Shown piece after piece: positions 1-9,700 of a stretch of 64,000 nt of DNA; position 1 is the first letter of the stretch; every line of letters begins with the position of its first letter. This DNA comes from Nocardioides limicola (lineage in GTDB: Bacteria > Actinomycetota > Actinomycetes > Propionibacteriales > Nocardioidaceae): NCBI RefSeq assembly GCF_016827675.1, contig NZ_JAERJA010000001.1:62001-126000 (forward strand), written 5' to 3'. A program made the position numbers and the translations under genes. The notes below the pieces were generated by a model. The model ran no database searches. It was not told the DNA's origin and saw only the letters and a list, made by a program, of their open reading frames with translations.

Positions 1-1523
1 CCGAGGCGCTGACCACCCAGCTGGTGTTGGCGCGGCGCCGGGCCGCGGTACGCCGGGCCGGCGCCCGGCCCCGCGCCGGAGGCGGCGACCTGTTGGCGGC
101 CTTCGACGCGCGGCTTCCCTTCGAGTTGACCACCGGCCAGCGGCAGGTCGGCGAGGAGATCTTCACCGACCTGGCCCAGCCGCACCCGATGAACCGGCTG
201 CTCCAGGGCGAGGTGGGCTCCGGCAAGACCCTGGTCGCGCTGCGGGCGATGCTGCGGGTGGTCGATTCGGGGGGTCAGGCGGCGTTGCTGGCACCTACCG
301 AGGTGCTGGCCGTCCAGCACCACCGCTCGATCACCGCGATGCTCGGGGACCTGGCCGCGGGCGGCATGCTCACGGGCGCGGCCGAGGCGACCTGTGTGGA
401 GCTGCTCACCGGGTCGATGACCAAGGCCCAGCGCACCGGGCCGCTGTCCCGGTTGGCCAGCGGCGAGGCCGGCATCGTGATCGGCACCCACGCGTTGCTC
501 ACCGACCAGGTGTCCTTCGCCGACCTCGGTCTGGTGGTCGTCGACGAACAGCACCGCTTCGGGGTCGAGCAGCGGGCCGCCCTCACCGACAAGGCCGGCA
601 CCCCTCCGCATCTGCTGGTGATGACCGCGACGCCGATCCCGCGGACGGTGGCGATGACGGTCTTCGGCGACCTGGAGACGTCCACGTTGCGCGAACTCCC
701 CGCCGGCCGGGCCGACGTCCAGACCACCGTGGTGCCACTGGCCGAGCAGCCGGGGTGGCTGCCCCGGGTCTGGCAGCGGGTCACCGAGGAGGCAGCCCGC
801 GGACACCAGGTCTTCGTGGTCTGCCCCCGGATCGGTGGCGAGGTGGCCGAAGCCGGCCAGGTCGACCAGGTCGACGTCGACGACGAGGGCGAGGAGGTGC
901 CGGTGACCCGGCCGCTGGCCGCCGTCGAGGAACTCACCGCCCATCTCGCCGAGGGCCCGTTGTCGCAGCTGCGGGTGGCGATGCTGCACGGCCGGCTGCC
1001 GACCGAGGAGAAGGACCAGGTGATGCGCGACTTCGCTGCCGGGGCCATCGACGTGCTCGTCGCGACCACGGTCATCGAGGTCGGCGTCGACGTCCCCAAC
1101 GCCACCACCATGGTGCTGCTCGACGCCGACCGGTTCGGCGTCTCCCAACTGCACCAGCTCCGTGGCCGGGTCGGGCGCGGTGGGCTGCCGGGCTTGTGTC
1201 TGTTGGTCACCCATGCCGACCCCGACTCTCCGGCCCGGGAGCGACTGGACGCCGTGGCAGCCACCCGGGACGGCTTCGAGCTGGCCCGCGTCGACCTGGA
1301 GCAGCGCCGCGAGGGTGACGTGCTCGGGGCCTCCCAGTCCGGCTTCCGGTCGTCGCTGCAGAACCTTCGGGTGCTGCGCGACGAGCAGACGATCCTGGCT
1401 GCCCGCGAGGAGGCCGACCTGTTGCTGGCCGAGGACGCCGAACTGGCTCGTTGGCCGGGGCTGGCCGCCGAGGTGGCTGCCCTGGAGGAGTCCGCGGCCT
1501 CTGAGTTCCTGGAGCGGTCGTGA
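1..1523 (+). CDS. recG: ATP-dependent DNA helicase RecG, C-terminal part
   Basis: RecG remodels stalled replication forks and Holliday junctions. About 506 residues are visible; the N-terminal wedge region lies before the window, because the frame is open to the left edge (base 3) and the family is usually 700 or more residues. Visible are the Walker A box GEVGSGKT (about 207-230), the DEQH box (about 543-554) followed by RFGVEQR, motif III-like TATPIPRT, and the late helicase motifs IEVGVDVPNA and QLRGRVGRG. The stop overlaps the start of rsmD (GTGA), so the two are translationally coupled. Assignment is firm; the first in-frame Met in the window is internal, not the start. Confidence 0.96.
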   Translation, partial: EALTTQLVLARRRAAVRRAGARPRAGGGDLLAAFDARLPFELTTGQRQVGEEIFTDLAQPHPMNRLLQGEVGSGKTLVALRAMLRVVDSGGQAALLAPTEVLAVQHHRSITAMLGDLAAGGMLTGAAEATCVELLTGSMTKAQRTGPLSRLASGEAGIVIGTHALLTDQVSFADLGLVVVDEQHRFGVEQRAALTDKAGTPPHLLVMTATPIPRTVAMTVFGDLETSTLRELPAGRADVQTTVVPLAEQPGWLPRVWQRVTEEAARGHQVFVVCPRIGGEVAEAGQVDQVDVDDEGEEVPVTRPLAAVEELTAHLAEGPLSQLRVAMLHGRLPTEEKDQVMRDFAAGAIDVLVATTVIEVGVDVPNATTMVLLDADRFGVSQLHQLRGRVGRGGLPGLCLLVTHADPDSPARERLDAVAATRDGFELARVDLEQRREGDVLGASQSGFRSSLQNLRVLRDEQTILAAREEADLLLAEDAELARWPGLAAEVAALEESAASEFLERS

Positions 1524-2101
1524 CCCGGATCATCGCCGGCGTGGCCGGCGGTCGCCGCCTGCAGACACCCCGAGGGTTGGACACCCGGCCGACCTCGGAT
1601 CGGGTCAGGGAGGCCCTGTTCTCGGCCCTGGAGGCCTGGTCGGGACTGGCCGGGGTCCGGTTCCTCGATCTGTACGCCGGCACCGGCGCGGTCGGCCTGG
1701 AGGCCTGGTCCCGCGGGGCCAGTTGGGTGACCCTGGTCGAGTCGGACCGGCGTACCGCAGCCCTGATCACCGCGAACGCCCGCAGCATCGGCTGTGACCT
1801 GGCCCGGGTGGTCGCCGGGCCGGTGGCCGCGACGCTGGCCCGAGGCGCCGACCACGGGTACGACATCGTCTTCGCCGACCCGCCGTACCCGCTGCCCGAC
1901 GACGACGTGGCGGGGGATCTGGCCGCGCTGGTCTCCGGGGGGTGGCTGGCCGAGGACGCCCTGGTGGTGGTGGAACGCTCCGGCCGCAGCCGCGAGCCAC
2001 GCTGGCCGGCCGGGCTCACTGCCCAGCGCCGGCGTCGCTATGGTGAGACGACGCTGTGGTTCGCGACCGCGCCCACGGGCGAAGCTGAGGAGAGTCGATG
2101 A
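1520..2101 (+). CDS. rsmD: 16S rRNA (guanine(966)-N2)-methyltransferase RsmD
   Basis: This 193-residue SAM-dependent methyltransferase modifies G966 of 16S rRNA in the small subunit. It begins MTRIIAGVAGGRRL and has the family motif RPTSDRVREALF, the SAM-binding loop DLYAGTGAVGLEA (about residues 50-62) and the catalytic DPPY motif at about residue 121. The GTG start overlaps the recG stop, and its own stop overlaps the coaD start (ATGA). RsmD followed by CoaD is a very common bacterial pair. Length is normal for the family. Confidence 0.96.
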   Translation: MTRIIAGVAGGRRLQTPRGLDTRPTSDRVREALFSALEAWSGLAGVRFLDLYAGTGAVGLEAWSRGASWVTLVESDRRTAALITANARSIGCDLARVVAGPVAATLARGADHGYDIVFADPPYPLPDDDVAGDLAALVSGGWLAEDALVVVERSGRSREPRWPAGLTAQRRRRYGETTLWFATAPTGEAEESR

Positions 2102-2604
2102 GTGATCGTGTCCGTCGTGCCGTCTGCCCGGGTTCGTTCGACCCCGTCACCAACGGGCACATCGACATCATCTCCCGCGCTGCGGGCCTCTTCGACGAGG
2201 TCGTCGTCGCGGTCGGTGTGAACAAGTCGAAGTCGTCGAACCGGCTCTTCTCCGCAGAGGAACGGATGGCGATGCTCCGGCGTGCCTGCGCCGACTACCC
2301 GAACGTCACCGTGGACGGGTTCTCGGGGCTGTTGACCACCTTCTGCGTCGAACGGGACATCATCGCGATCGTGAAGGGGCTGCGCGCGGTCAGCGACTTC
2401 GACTACGAACTGCAGATGGCGCAGATGAACTCCAGCCTCACCGCCGTGGAGACGGTCTTCGTGCCGACCAGCCCGGAGTACTCGTTCCTGGCCTCCAGTC
2501 TCGTCAAGGAGGTGGCGGCCTTCGGTGGGGACGTCTCCTCCCTGGTGCCGGGCTTCGTCAACGACGCGCTGACCGAGAGGCTCGCCGCGAGCAACGGCGG
2601 GTGA
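2098..2604 (+). CDS. coaD: Phosphopantetheine adenylyltransferase
   Basis: CoaD transfers AMP from ATP to 4'-phosphopantetheine, the penultimate step of coenzyme A synthesis. At 168 residues it is standard size. The nucleotidyltransferase motif GSFDPVTNGHIDII, a TxGH-type site here NGH, is near the N terminus, and the downstream segment SSLVKEVAAFGGDVSSLVP matches the second conserved CoaD block. The start overlaps the rsmD stop by four bases. A weak inverted repeat (CCGGGT with ACCCGG, about 2613-2630) follows the stop and may end the recG-rsmD-coaD transcript. Confidence 0.97.
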   Translation: MSDRVRRAVCPGSFDPVTNGHIDIISRAAGLFDEVVVAVGVNKSKSSNRLFSAEERMAMLRRACADYPNVTVDGFSGLLTTFCVERDIIAIVKGLRAVSDFDYELQMAQMNSSLTAVETVFVPTSPEYSFLASSLVKEVAAFGGDVSSLVPGFVNDALTERLAASNGG

Positions 2605-2688
2605 CGCCCCGACCGGGTTTGGTGACCCGGGTGCTGGGCCGGTAGTCTGTGCGGTCGACCTGTCGTGTCCGGAATCAGGAGTGACACC

Positions 2689-3231
2689 TTGAGCAATCTG
2701 GACCCGAGAGCGCCGTTCGTGCTCGATACACGCGAGCTCGGACGCCGCCCGGGGTCCGATCGTCAGATGTCGTTCACGGCACCGGCGCCGGCAGGTCTGG
2801 GCATCGAAGTCCTCTCCATCGCGGAAGGCTCGCCGGTCGAGGTCGACCTGCGGCTGGAAGCAGTGGTGGAGGGGGTTCTGGTCACCGGATCGGCGTACGC
2901 CGACCTGGTCGGCGAGTGCGTACGGTGCCTGGCAGAGGTGGCCGAGGAGATCTCGGTGCCGCTCCAGGAGCTGTACTTCTACGACGACCGCGATCAGGAC
3001 CCCGAGGACGACGAGGTCAGCCGGCTCGAGGGCGACTTGCTTGACCTGGAGCCGGTGTTGCGGGACGCGGTGGTGCTGGCACTGCCGTTCCAGCCCGTGT
3101 GCACCGAGGACTGCCCGGGGTTGTGCATCGAGTGTGGTGCCCGACTCGCGGACGACCCGGACCATGCTCACGAAGCTGCGATCGACCCGCGGTGGTCCGC
3201 TCTGGCGGATCTCCAGCAGGACCAGGACTGA
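2689..3231 (+). CDS. YceD/DUF177 family protein
   Basis: This 180-residue protein belongs to the DUF177 family usually found directly upstream of rpmF and thought to act in rRNA or ribosome biogenesis. The C-terminal half carries the cysteine clusters CVRC and [13 protein letters not shown], which look metal-binding. I chose TTG 2689 because AGGAG at 2677-2681 lies 7 bases before it and it gives the start [23 protein letters not shown] 2665 in the same frame is the alternative. A promoter-like TAGTCT lies at 2643-2648, separating this gene from coaD transcription. The DUF177-rpmF pairing is the strongest support. Confidence 0.9.
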   Translation: MSNLDPRAPFVLDTRELGRRPGSDRQMSFTAPAPAGLGIEVLSIAEGSPVEVDLRLEAVVEGVLVTGSAYADLVGECVRCLAEVAEEISVPLQELYFYDDRDQDPEDDEVSRLEGDLLDLEPVLRDAVVLALPFQPVCTEDCPGLCIECGARLADDPDHAHEAAIDPRWSALADLQQDQD

Positions 3232-3280
3232 CCAACACAGGCAGTGGCGAGGGCCACCGGCCGAGTATGAGGAGATTGAA

Positions 3281-3466
3281 GTGGCTGTTCCGAAGCGGAA
3301 GATGTCGCGCAGCAACACGCGTCACCGTCGCTCGCAGTGGAAGGCCGTCGTGCCGACCCTGGTGACCTGTGCCAACGCTGCCTGCGGTGCCAAGCACCTC
3401 CCGCACCGTGCCTGCGGTGAGTGTGGTCAGTACGGCGCTCGTGCGGACCGTCGCCAGGTTCTGTAG
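3281..3466 (+). CDS. rpmF: 50S ribosomal protein L32
   Basis: L32 is a 61-residue zinc-ribbon protein of the large subunit. The start [20 protein letters not shown] is canonical. It has two cysteine pairs (CANAAC and CGEC), so it is the zinc-containing C+ type. GTG 3281 is preceded by GGAG at 3271-3274. It lies 49 bases after yceD, very probably in the same transcript, and 9 bases before rnc. Confidence 0.96.
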   Translation: MAVPKRKMSRSNTRHRRSQWKAVVPTLVTCANAACGAKHLPHRACGECGQYGARADRRQVL

Positions 3467-3475
3467 CACTCGCGT

Positions 3476-4219
3476 ATGACCGCCGCCGCCGGCGCTGACA
3501 AGCCCGGGGAGGACGACTACGTCGCCCTCCGTGCCGCACTCGGCCACCCCGTCCTGGACGCCGAGTTGCTCGAGCGCGCTCTGACCCACCGGTCGTACGC
3601 GTACGAGAACGGCGGCCTGCCCACCAACGAGCGCCTCGAGTTCCTCGGCGACTCGGTGCTCGGGGTGGTGGTCACCGAGACGCTGTACCGCACCCACCCG
3701 GACCTGTCCGAGGGACGGCTGGCGAAGCTGCGGGCTGCCGTCGTCAACGCGCGGGCGCTGGCCGGAGTCGCTCGCCAGATCGGTCTCGGGGAGCACGTGA
3801 TGCTCGGCCGCGGTGAGGAGGCCACCGGCGGCCGGGAGAAGGCGTCGATCCTCTCCGACACCGTCGAGGCCGTGATCGGCGCCATCCACCTGTCCGGTGG
3901 CTTCGCCGCCTCCGACCCGGTGGTGCACCGACTCTTCGACGACCTGATGACCGAGGCAGCCGACATGGGTGCCGGCCTGGACTGGAAGACGTCGCTGCAG
4001 GAACTCTCCGCCGAGCGGACCCTCGGGGTGCCGGAGTACGTGATCGAGGACTTCGGTCCCGACCACATGAAGACCTTCCATGCCCGGGTCCGCGTCGCCG
4101 GGGAGCTCTACGGCGCCGGCGAGGGGCGCTCCAAGAAGGAAGCCGAGCAGCAGGCGGCCGAGACCGCCTACCGCGAGATCGTCGCGGCCGACGACCCGGC
4201 GGTCAGTCAGGCCGACTGA
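3476..4219 (+). CDS. rnc: Ribonuclease III
   Basis: RNase III cleaves double-stranded RNA during rRNA processing and mRNA decay. At 247 residues it has the catalytic signature [13 protein letters not shown] at residues 51-63, with acidic residues E52, E55 and D59, and a C-terminal double-stranded RNA binding domain (about 165-240) ending in [20 protein letters not shown] 3476 follows rpmF by 9 bases with no clear ribosome binding site. The rpmF-rnc-mutM order is typical of Actinobacteria. Confidence 0.97.
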   Translation: MTAAAGADKPGEDDYVALRAALGHPVLDAELLERALTHRSYAYENGGLPTNERLEFLGDSVLGVVVTETLYRTHPDLSEGRLAKLRAAVVNARALAGVARQIGLGEHVMLGRGEEATGGREKASILSDTVEAVIGAIHLSGGFAASDPVVHRLFDDLMTEAADMGAGLDWKTSLQELSAERTLGVPEYVIEDFGPDHMKTFHARVRVAGELYGAGEGRSKKEAEQQAAETAYREIVAADDPAVSQAD

Positions 4220-4222
4220 CCG

Positions 4223-5083
4223 GTGCCCGAACTCCCCGAGGTCGAGGTGGTTCGTGCCGGCCTGGACCGGCACGTCGTCGGTGCCGTCATCGACGCCGTG
4301 GAGGTCCTGCACCCCCGGCCGGTACGACGCGACCCGCTCGGCCCGCACGGCTTCGCCGCAGCGCTGACCGGGCGCACCCTGACCGCGGCCCGGCGCCGGG
4401 GCAAGTATCTGTGGCTCGCGCTGGACGACACCGACGCGCTGCTGGCCCATCTGGGGATGAGCGGCCAGATGCTGGTGCAGGCCGCCGCGGTCGAGGACGA
4501 GCGACACCTGCGGGTCCGGTTCCACCTGAGCCGGGCCGGTGAGCCGCTGCAACTGCGGTTCGTCGACCAGCGGATGTTCGGCGGCCTCCTGGTCTCGGCC
4601 GGTGGGGCTAGCCTGCCGGAGCAGATCGCCCACATCGCCCGGGACCCGATCGACTCGCAGTTCGACGACGACGCCTTCATCGCCCGGGTACGGCGCCGTC
4701 GCTCGGGCATCAAACGGCAGCTCCTCGACCAGCAGCTGATCTCCGGGGTCGGCAACATCTACGCCGACGAGGCGCTGTGGCGGACCCGGCTGCACGGTGA
4801 GCGGCCCGGCGACCGGCTGACCCGGACCCAGGTGGCCGAACTGCTCGGTCACGTCCGGGAGGTGATGCGGCAGGCGCTTGCCGAGGGAGGCACCTCGTTC
4901 GACGCCCTCTACGTGAACGTCAACGGCGCCAGCGGCTATTTCGACCGGTCGCTGCGCGCCTACGGCCGTGAGGGGGAGCCGTGCCAGCGCTGCGGCACGT
5001 CGATCCGGCGTACCGCGTTCATGAACCGGTCCTCGTTCTGGTGTCCGGCGTGTCAGCGCAAACCGCGGCAGACCGGGCTCTGA
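4223..5083 (+). CDS. mutM: Formamidopyrimidine-DNA glycosylase
   Basis: MutM (Fpg) removes 8-oxoguanine and formamidopyrimidines and nicks the backbone. At 286 residues it starts [10 protein letters not shown], so the catalytic Pro2 and Glu3 are intact and GTG 4223 is certain. It contains RRGKYLWL with the conserved Lys, [16 protein letters not shown] of the H2TH region, and a C-terminal zinc finger made of CQRC and CPAC. Three bases separate it from rnc, so the two are cotranscribed. Confidence 0.97.
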   Translation: MPELPEVEVVRAGLDRHVVGAVIDAVEVLHPRPVRRDPLGPHGFAAALTGRTLTAARRRGKYLWLALDDTDALLAHLGMSGQMLVQAAAVEDERHLRVRFHLSRAGEPLQLRFVDQRMFGGLLVSAGGASLPEQIAHIARDPIDSQFDDDAFIARVRRRRSGIKRQLLDQQLISGVGNIYADEALWRTRLHGERPGDRLTRTQVAELLGHVREVMRQALAEGGTSFDALYVNVNGASGYFDRSLRAYGREGEPCQRCGTSIRRTAFMNRSSFWCPACQRKPRQTGL

Positions 5084-5194
5084 GGGGCGTCGTGGGCTTG
5101 CCCTGAGCGCCCACACGTGGGACTCTGGTAGATGGCCGGTATCGCCCCGGCCCGGTGTCATCACACCGCACCTTCACATCTTCGGAGGCTCTTT

Positions 5195-5407
5195 ATGGCC
5201 AAGGCGCTGATCGGTTACATGAACAGCGACCTGCGTACCCCCGTCCACCTCGTGGCCGAGAACAGCCGACTGCGCGCCCGCGTGGTCGAGCTTCAAGAAC
5301 TCGTGCTGCGGCTCAAGGACGAGAACGACGCGCTGGTATCTGCCCAGGAGGCATCCTCCCTCGACCTGGAGACGCTCGAACTCTCCAACGAGATGCAGCC
5401 TGCCTGA
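5195..5407 (+). CDS. Small coiled-coil protein of unknown function
   Basis: A 70-residue acidic protein. ATG 5195 has a strong ribosome binding site (CGGAGG, 5183-5188). After MAKALIGYMNSDLRTP it forms one predicted coiled coil (about residues 20-48, ENSRLRARVVELQELVLRLK) and ends in an acidic tail. There is no signal peptide or membrane segment. It resembles in layout small actinobacterial proteins that start MAKALLGY-like and continue into a coiled coil, but I cannot name a function. It stands alone between mutM and the MFS gene. The upstream stretch 5084-5194 has a short inverted repeat (GTGGGC with GCCCAC). Confidence 0.72.
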   Translation: MAKALIGYMNSDLRTPVHLVAENSRLRARVVELQELVLRLKDENDALVSAQEASSLDLETLELSNEMQPA

Positions 5408-5452
5408 ACCAGCCCTCAACAAATTGAGGTGCGCACCGGGGGAGTGGCTGAG

Positions 5453-5458
5453 TACGCT
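5453..5458 (+). promoter_or_regulatory. Leaderless promoter -10 (TACGCT) of the MFS gene
   Basis: TACGCT lies 8 bases before GTG 5467, so transcription should start at or next to the start codon. No ribosome binding site is present, which agrees with a leaderless message. Confidence 0.55.
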
Positions 5459-5466
5459 CACCGGTT

Positions 5467-6690
5467 GTGAGAAGTCCGGTTGAGGTCGTCGCCCCGCGAC
5501 GTCTGGGCACCAGTTTTCGCTGGCTCTTCAGTGCCTCGGTCTTCACCAACATCGGCGATGGGATCGCGCTCGCCGCGGGCCCGCTGCTGATCGCCTCGCA
5601 GACGTCGGACCCACGGCTGGTGGCGATGGCGCTCTTCGTCCAGCGCCTGCCGTTCCTGCTTCTCGGGCTGTTCGCCGGGGTGCTCACCGACCGGCTCGAC
5701 CGTCGGCTGATCGTGGTCACCGGCAACACCATCCGGGTGCTGCTGCTGATTGGCCTCGTCGCGGTCATCGCCACCGGCTCGGTCAGTGTGGTGGCGGTGC
5801 TGGCCGCGCTCTTCCTGCTCGGTGTCGCCGAGACCTTCGTGGACACCACCCAGGGGGCGCTGCTGCCGATGATGGTGGCGAAGCCGGACCTGGGCATCGC
5901 CAACGCTCGGATGATGGGGTCGTTCCTGACCGCAAATCAGCTGGTCGGGCCGCCGATCGGGGCCGCCCTCTTCGCGATCGGGATGGTCTGGCCGTTCGCC
6001 GTCGAAGCGGTGCTGATGGCCGCCGGCGCGGTGCTGGTCTCCCGGATCCGGATCCCCGGCCCGGAGGCGCGCACCGCCCGGACCTCCGTGCTGGCCGACG
6101 TCCGCGCCGGGGTCCGGTGGCTGGTCGCACACCCGGCGATGCGGACGCTGGCGTTGACCGTGCTGGCCTTCAACATCACCTTCGGGGCGGCCTGGGCGAT
6201 GCTGGTGCTGCTCGCCGACCAGCGGCTCGGGCTCAATGAGGTCGGCTATGGCCTGCTGCTCACCGCGATGGCGGTGGGTGGCATCGCCGCCACCTTCACC
6301 TTCGGCTGGCTGGAACGGTTCGTCTCGTTCGCCACCTTGATGCGGGTCGGCCTGATCGTGGAGACGCTCACCCACCTGATCCTGGCCACCACCACCTGGG
6401 CCTGGTTGGCCGGCCTGACCCTGGTCGCCTTCGGCGCCCACGCGTTCATCTGGGGCACCATCGCGAACACCATCCGGCAGCGGGCCGTGCCGACGTCCTA
6501 TCAGGGGCGGGTCACCAGCGTCACCCACCTGTGCAGCATCGGCGGGCTGCTGATCGGCGCCGCCCTCGGCGGTGTGATCGCCGGCTGGTTCTCGATCACC
6601 GCGCCGTTCTGGTTCGCTTTCGTCGGCTCCGCGGTGGTGCTGGCACTGATCTGGCGGCAGCTGGACCACATCGCGCACGCCGACTCGTGA
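5467..6690 (+). CDS. MFS transporter, EntS/MFS_3-like
   Basis: A 407-residue integral membrane protein of the major facilitator superfamily with about 12 hydrophobic segments. The loop GVLTDRLDRRLIVVTGNTIRV after the second helix is the MFS signature (GxLxDRxxRR). The pattern, including SVFTNIGDGIALAAGPLL near the start and NTIRQRAVPTSYQGRV in the second half, fits the EntS-like exporter group, whose substrates are varied (siderophores, drugs). The substrate cannot be read from the sequence. It is a single gene with its own leaderless promoter and is followed by the smc promoter. Confidence 0.88.
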   Translation: MRSPVEVVAPRRLGTSFRWLFSASVFTNIGDGIALAAGPLLIASQTSDPRLVAMALFVQRLPFLLLGLFAGVLTDRLDRRLIVVTGNTIRVLLLIGLVAVIATGSVSVVAVLAALFLLGVAETFVDTTQGALLPMMVAKPDLGIANARMMGSFLTANQLVGPPIGAALFAIGMVWPFAVEAVLMAAGAVLVSRIRIPGPEARTARTSVLADVRAGVRWLVAHPAMRTLALTVLAFNITFGAAWAMLVLLADQRLGLNEVGYGLLLTAMAVGGIAATFTFGWLERFVSFATLMRVGLIVETLTHLILATTTWAWLAGLTLVAFGAHAFIWGTIANTIRQRAVPTSYQGRVTSVTHLCSIGGLLIGAALGGVIAGWFSITAPFWFAFVGSAVVLALIWRQLDHIAHADS

Positions 6691-6721
6691 CCGCCTCCCG
6701 CGGGCACGGTCCGCGGGCGAG

Positions 6722-6766
6722 TAGGGTGTGGCGTGCCGAGCTTCCCCTCGATCGGCACGCCACACC
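6722..6766 (+). promoter_or_regulatory. smc promoter with 15-bp inverted repeat
   Basis: TAGGGT at 6722-6727 is a good -10. A perfect 15-bp inverted repeat overlaps and follows it: arm GGTGTGGCGTGCCGA at 6725-6739 and its exact complement at 6752-6766, with a 12-base spacer. Because the left arm overlaps the -10, an operator is as likely as an RNA hairpin. The start codon of smc lies 30 bases further on. Confidence 0.7.
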
Positions 6767-6796
6767 GCCGACACGCATCACCCCCGGGAGCCGTCC

Positions 6797-9700
6797 TTGT
6801 ACCTCAAGACCCTGACGCTCAAGGGCTTCAAGTCCTTCGCCTCCGCCACCACGCTGCAGCTGGAGCCGGGCATCACCTGCATCGTCGGGCCCAACGGGTC
6901 CGGCAAGTCGAACGTCGTCGACGCGTTGGCCTGGGTGATGGGGGAGCAGGGCGCCAAGTCGCTGCGCGGCGGCAAGATGGAGGACGTCATCTTCGCCGGC
7001 ACCGCCGGCCGTCCGCCGCTGGGCCGGGCCGAGGTGTCGCTGACCATCGACAACTCCGACGGTGCGCTGCCGATCGAGTACGCCGAGGTGACGATCACCC
7101 GGACGATGTTCCGCAACGGCGGCTCCGAGTACGCCATCAACGGCAGCTCCTGCCGACTGCTCGACGTCCAGGAACTGCTCAGCGACTCCGGCATCGGCCG
7201 CGAGATGCACGTCATCGTCGGCCAGGGCCAACTCGACTCGATCCTGCACGCCACCCCCGAGGACCGGCGCGGGTTCATCGAGGAGGCCGCCGGCGTCCTC
7301 AAGCACCGCAAGCGCAAGGAGAAGGCGCTCCGCAAGCTCGATGCGACCGAGGGCAACCTGACCCGGCTGGCCGACCTGCTCACCGAGATCCGGCGACAGC
7401 TCAAGCCGTTGGGTCGGCAGGCGGAGGTGGCCCGCCGGGCCGCCATGGTGCAGGCCGACGTCCGGGACGCGCGAGCCCGGCTGCTCGCCGACGACATGGT
7501 CACCGCCACCACCGCCCTGGAGCAGGAGATGGCCGACGAGTCGGTGCTGCTGGAGCGCCGCGCCCAGGTCGAGGCCGAGCTCGCCGCCGCCCGGGAGCAG
7601 GAGGCGGCGCTGGAGGCCGGGCTCGCCGAGCGGCTGCCCGACCTGGCCCGCGCCCAGGAGACCTGGTTCGCCCTCTCCGGGCTGCGCGAACGGCTGCGCG
7701 GCACCCGGGCGCTGGCCGCCGAGCGGGTCCGCAACGCCGCCGACTCCGAGGCGTCCCCGGTCGACACCGGCGGCCGCGACCCCGACCAGCTCGAGGCGGA
7801 GGCCGAGCAGGCCGCCCAGGCCGAGGCCGCGATCACGGCCGAAGTGGGCACCCTCAAGGAGCGCCTCGACGAGGCGGTCGCGGCTCGGGTCGCCGCCGAG
7901 GAGGCCGCCGCGGCCGAGGACCGGCGGATCGCCGGCCTGCAACGAGCCGCCGCCGACCGGCGCGAAGGGCTGGCCCGGCTGCACGGCCAGGTCAACGCCG
8001 GCAGATCCCGGGTGGCCGCAGCCGACGACGAGATCGGCCGACTGACCAGCGCCCGCGAGGAGGCACTCGCCCGCGCCGACCGTGCCCAGCACGACTTCAC
8101 CGCCCTGGAGACCCAGGTCGCCGGGCTGGACGCAGGCGAGGAGGGCCTCGACGCCGAACACGAAGCAGCGTCAGCGGCCCTGGACGAGATCGAGGAACGA
8201 CTCAGCAAACTCCGCGAGGAGGCCCAGCAGGCCGAACGTAGCCGGTCCGCGTCGGCTGCCCGCAAGGAGGGTCTGGAGGTCGGCCTGGACCGCAAGGACG
8301 GCGCCGGCGCCCTGCTGGCCGCCTCGGAGCCGATCTCCGGGCTGCTCGGCTCGGTCGCCGCACTGCTGTCGGTGCGCCCCGGCCACGAGGCCGCGATCGC
8401 CGCGGCGCTGGGCCAGGCCGCGGACGCGGTCGCGGTCACCGACCCGGACGCGGCACTGGCCGCGTTGGCGCTGCTCAAGACCGAGGACCTCGGCAGGGCC
8501 GGCCTGGTGCTCTCCCGGGGGATCGCCGAGACCACCGACGACGCCGCCTGGCCCGGTCTGCCCAGCCATGCGTCGTACGCGGTGGATCTGGTGGAGGCAC
8601 CCGAGGAGGTCCGGCCCGCGCTGACCCGGCTGCTCTTCAAGACTGCCGTGGTCGGCGATGTGACCCAGGCACGCGAGTTGGTGGCTGCCCTCCCCGACGT
8701 CACCGCGGTCACCGCCGACGGGGACGTGCTCGGGGCTCACTTCGCCATCGGCGGCTCCAGCAGCCGGCCGAGCCTGATCGAGGTGCAGGCCGCCGTCGAC
8801 GAGGCCGCCGCTCAGCTCGCCGCCGCGATCGCGGACACCGAGCGGCTCGGCTTCGAGATCGCCGGACTCGACAACGAACGCACCGCCGCCAAGCAGCGGG
8901 TGGATGTGGCCCTGGCCCGGCTGCACGAGTCCGACGCGACCCTGGCCGCGGTGGCCGAGGAGTTGGGCCAGTACGGCGCGACCGCGCGCTCGGCCCGGGC
9001 CGAGGCCGAGCGGCTCGGCGCCTCGATCGCCTCCGCCCAGCAGGCACGGGAGCAGGCGCAGGTGGCCCTTCAGGAGCTCACCGCCCGGCTGGACGCCGCC
9101 GAGGAGGCCCCGGACGAGGAACCGGACACCGCCGGTCGCGAAGAACTCATCGAAGCCTCCCGGTCCGCGCGCCAGAGCGAGATGGAGGCCCGGCTGGGGC
9201 TGCGCACGGCCGAGGAGCGGGCCCGTGCCCTGCACGGCCGCGCCGACTCGCTCCGCCGCGCTGCCCGCTCCGAACGTGAGGCCCGGGCCAAGGCCGCCGA
9301 ACGACGGGAACGGCTGATCCGTGAAGGTCAGGCCGCACGCGCCGTCGGGGTGGCCGTGGAGCACGTGTTGAACCGACTCGAGAGGTCGATCGACCTGGCC
9401 GCGGTGGCCCGCGGCGAGGTGGAGGAGTCCCGGCGGGCCAGCGAGCAGGAGTTGCTCGCGGTGCGCGGGCGGCTGCGGGACCTGACCGCGGAGCACGACT
9501 CCCTGGTGGCGTCGGTGCATCGCGACGAGATGGCTCGCACCCAGCAGCGGATGCGGATCGAGCAGCTCACCGAACGGGCCATGGACGAGCTCGGCCTCGA
9601 TGCCGAGGCCCTGGTCCGCGACTACGGGCCCGACGTACCGGTGCCGGTGGCCCGCGCGGACGATGAGACGGACGGCGAGACGGGCGGCGCCGACGACACC

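Noticed and set aside
3017-5164. 715-codon open frame on the minus strand across rpmF, rnc and mutM
   Set aside because: Long antisense frames are expected at this base composition. The plus-strand genes are unmistakable and the antisense product has no recognisable domain.
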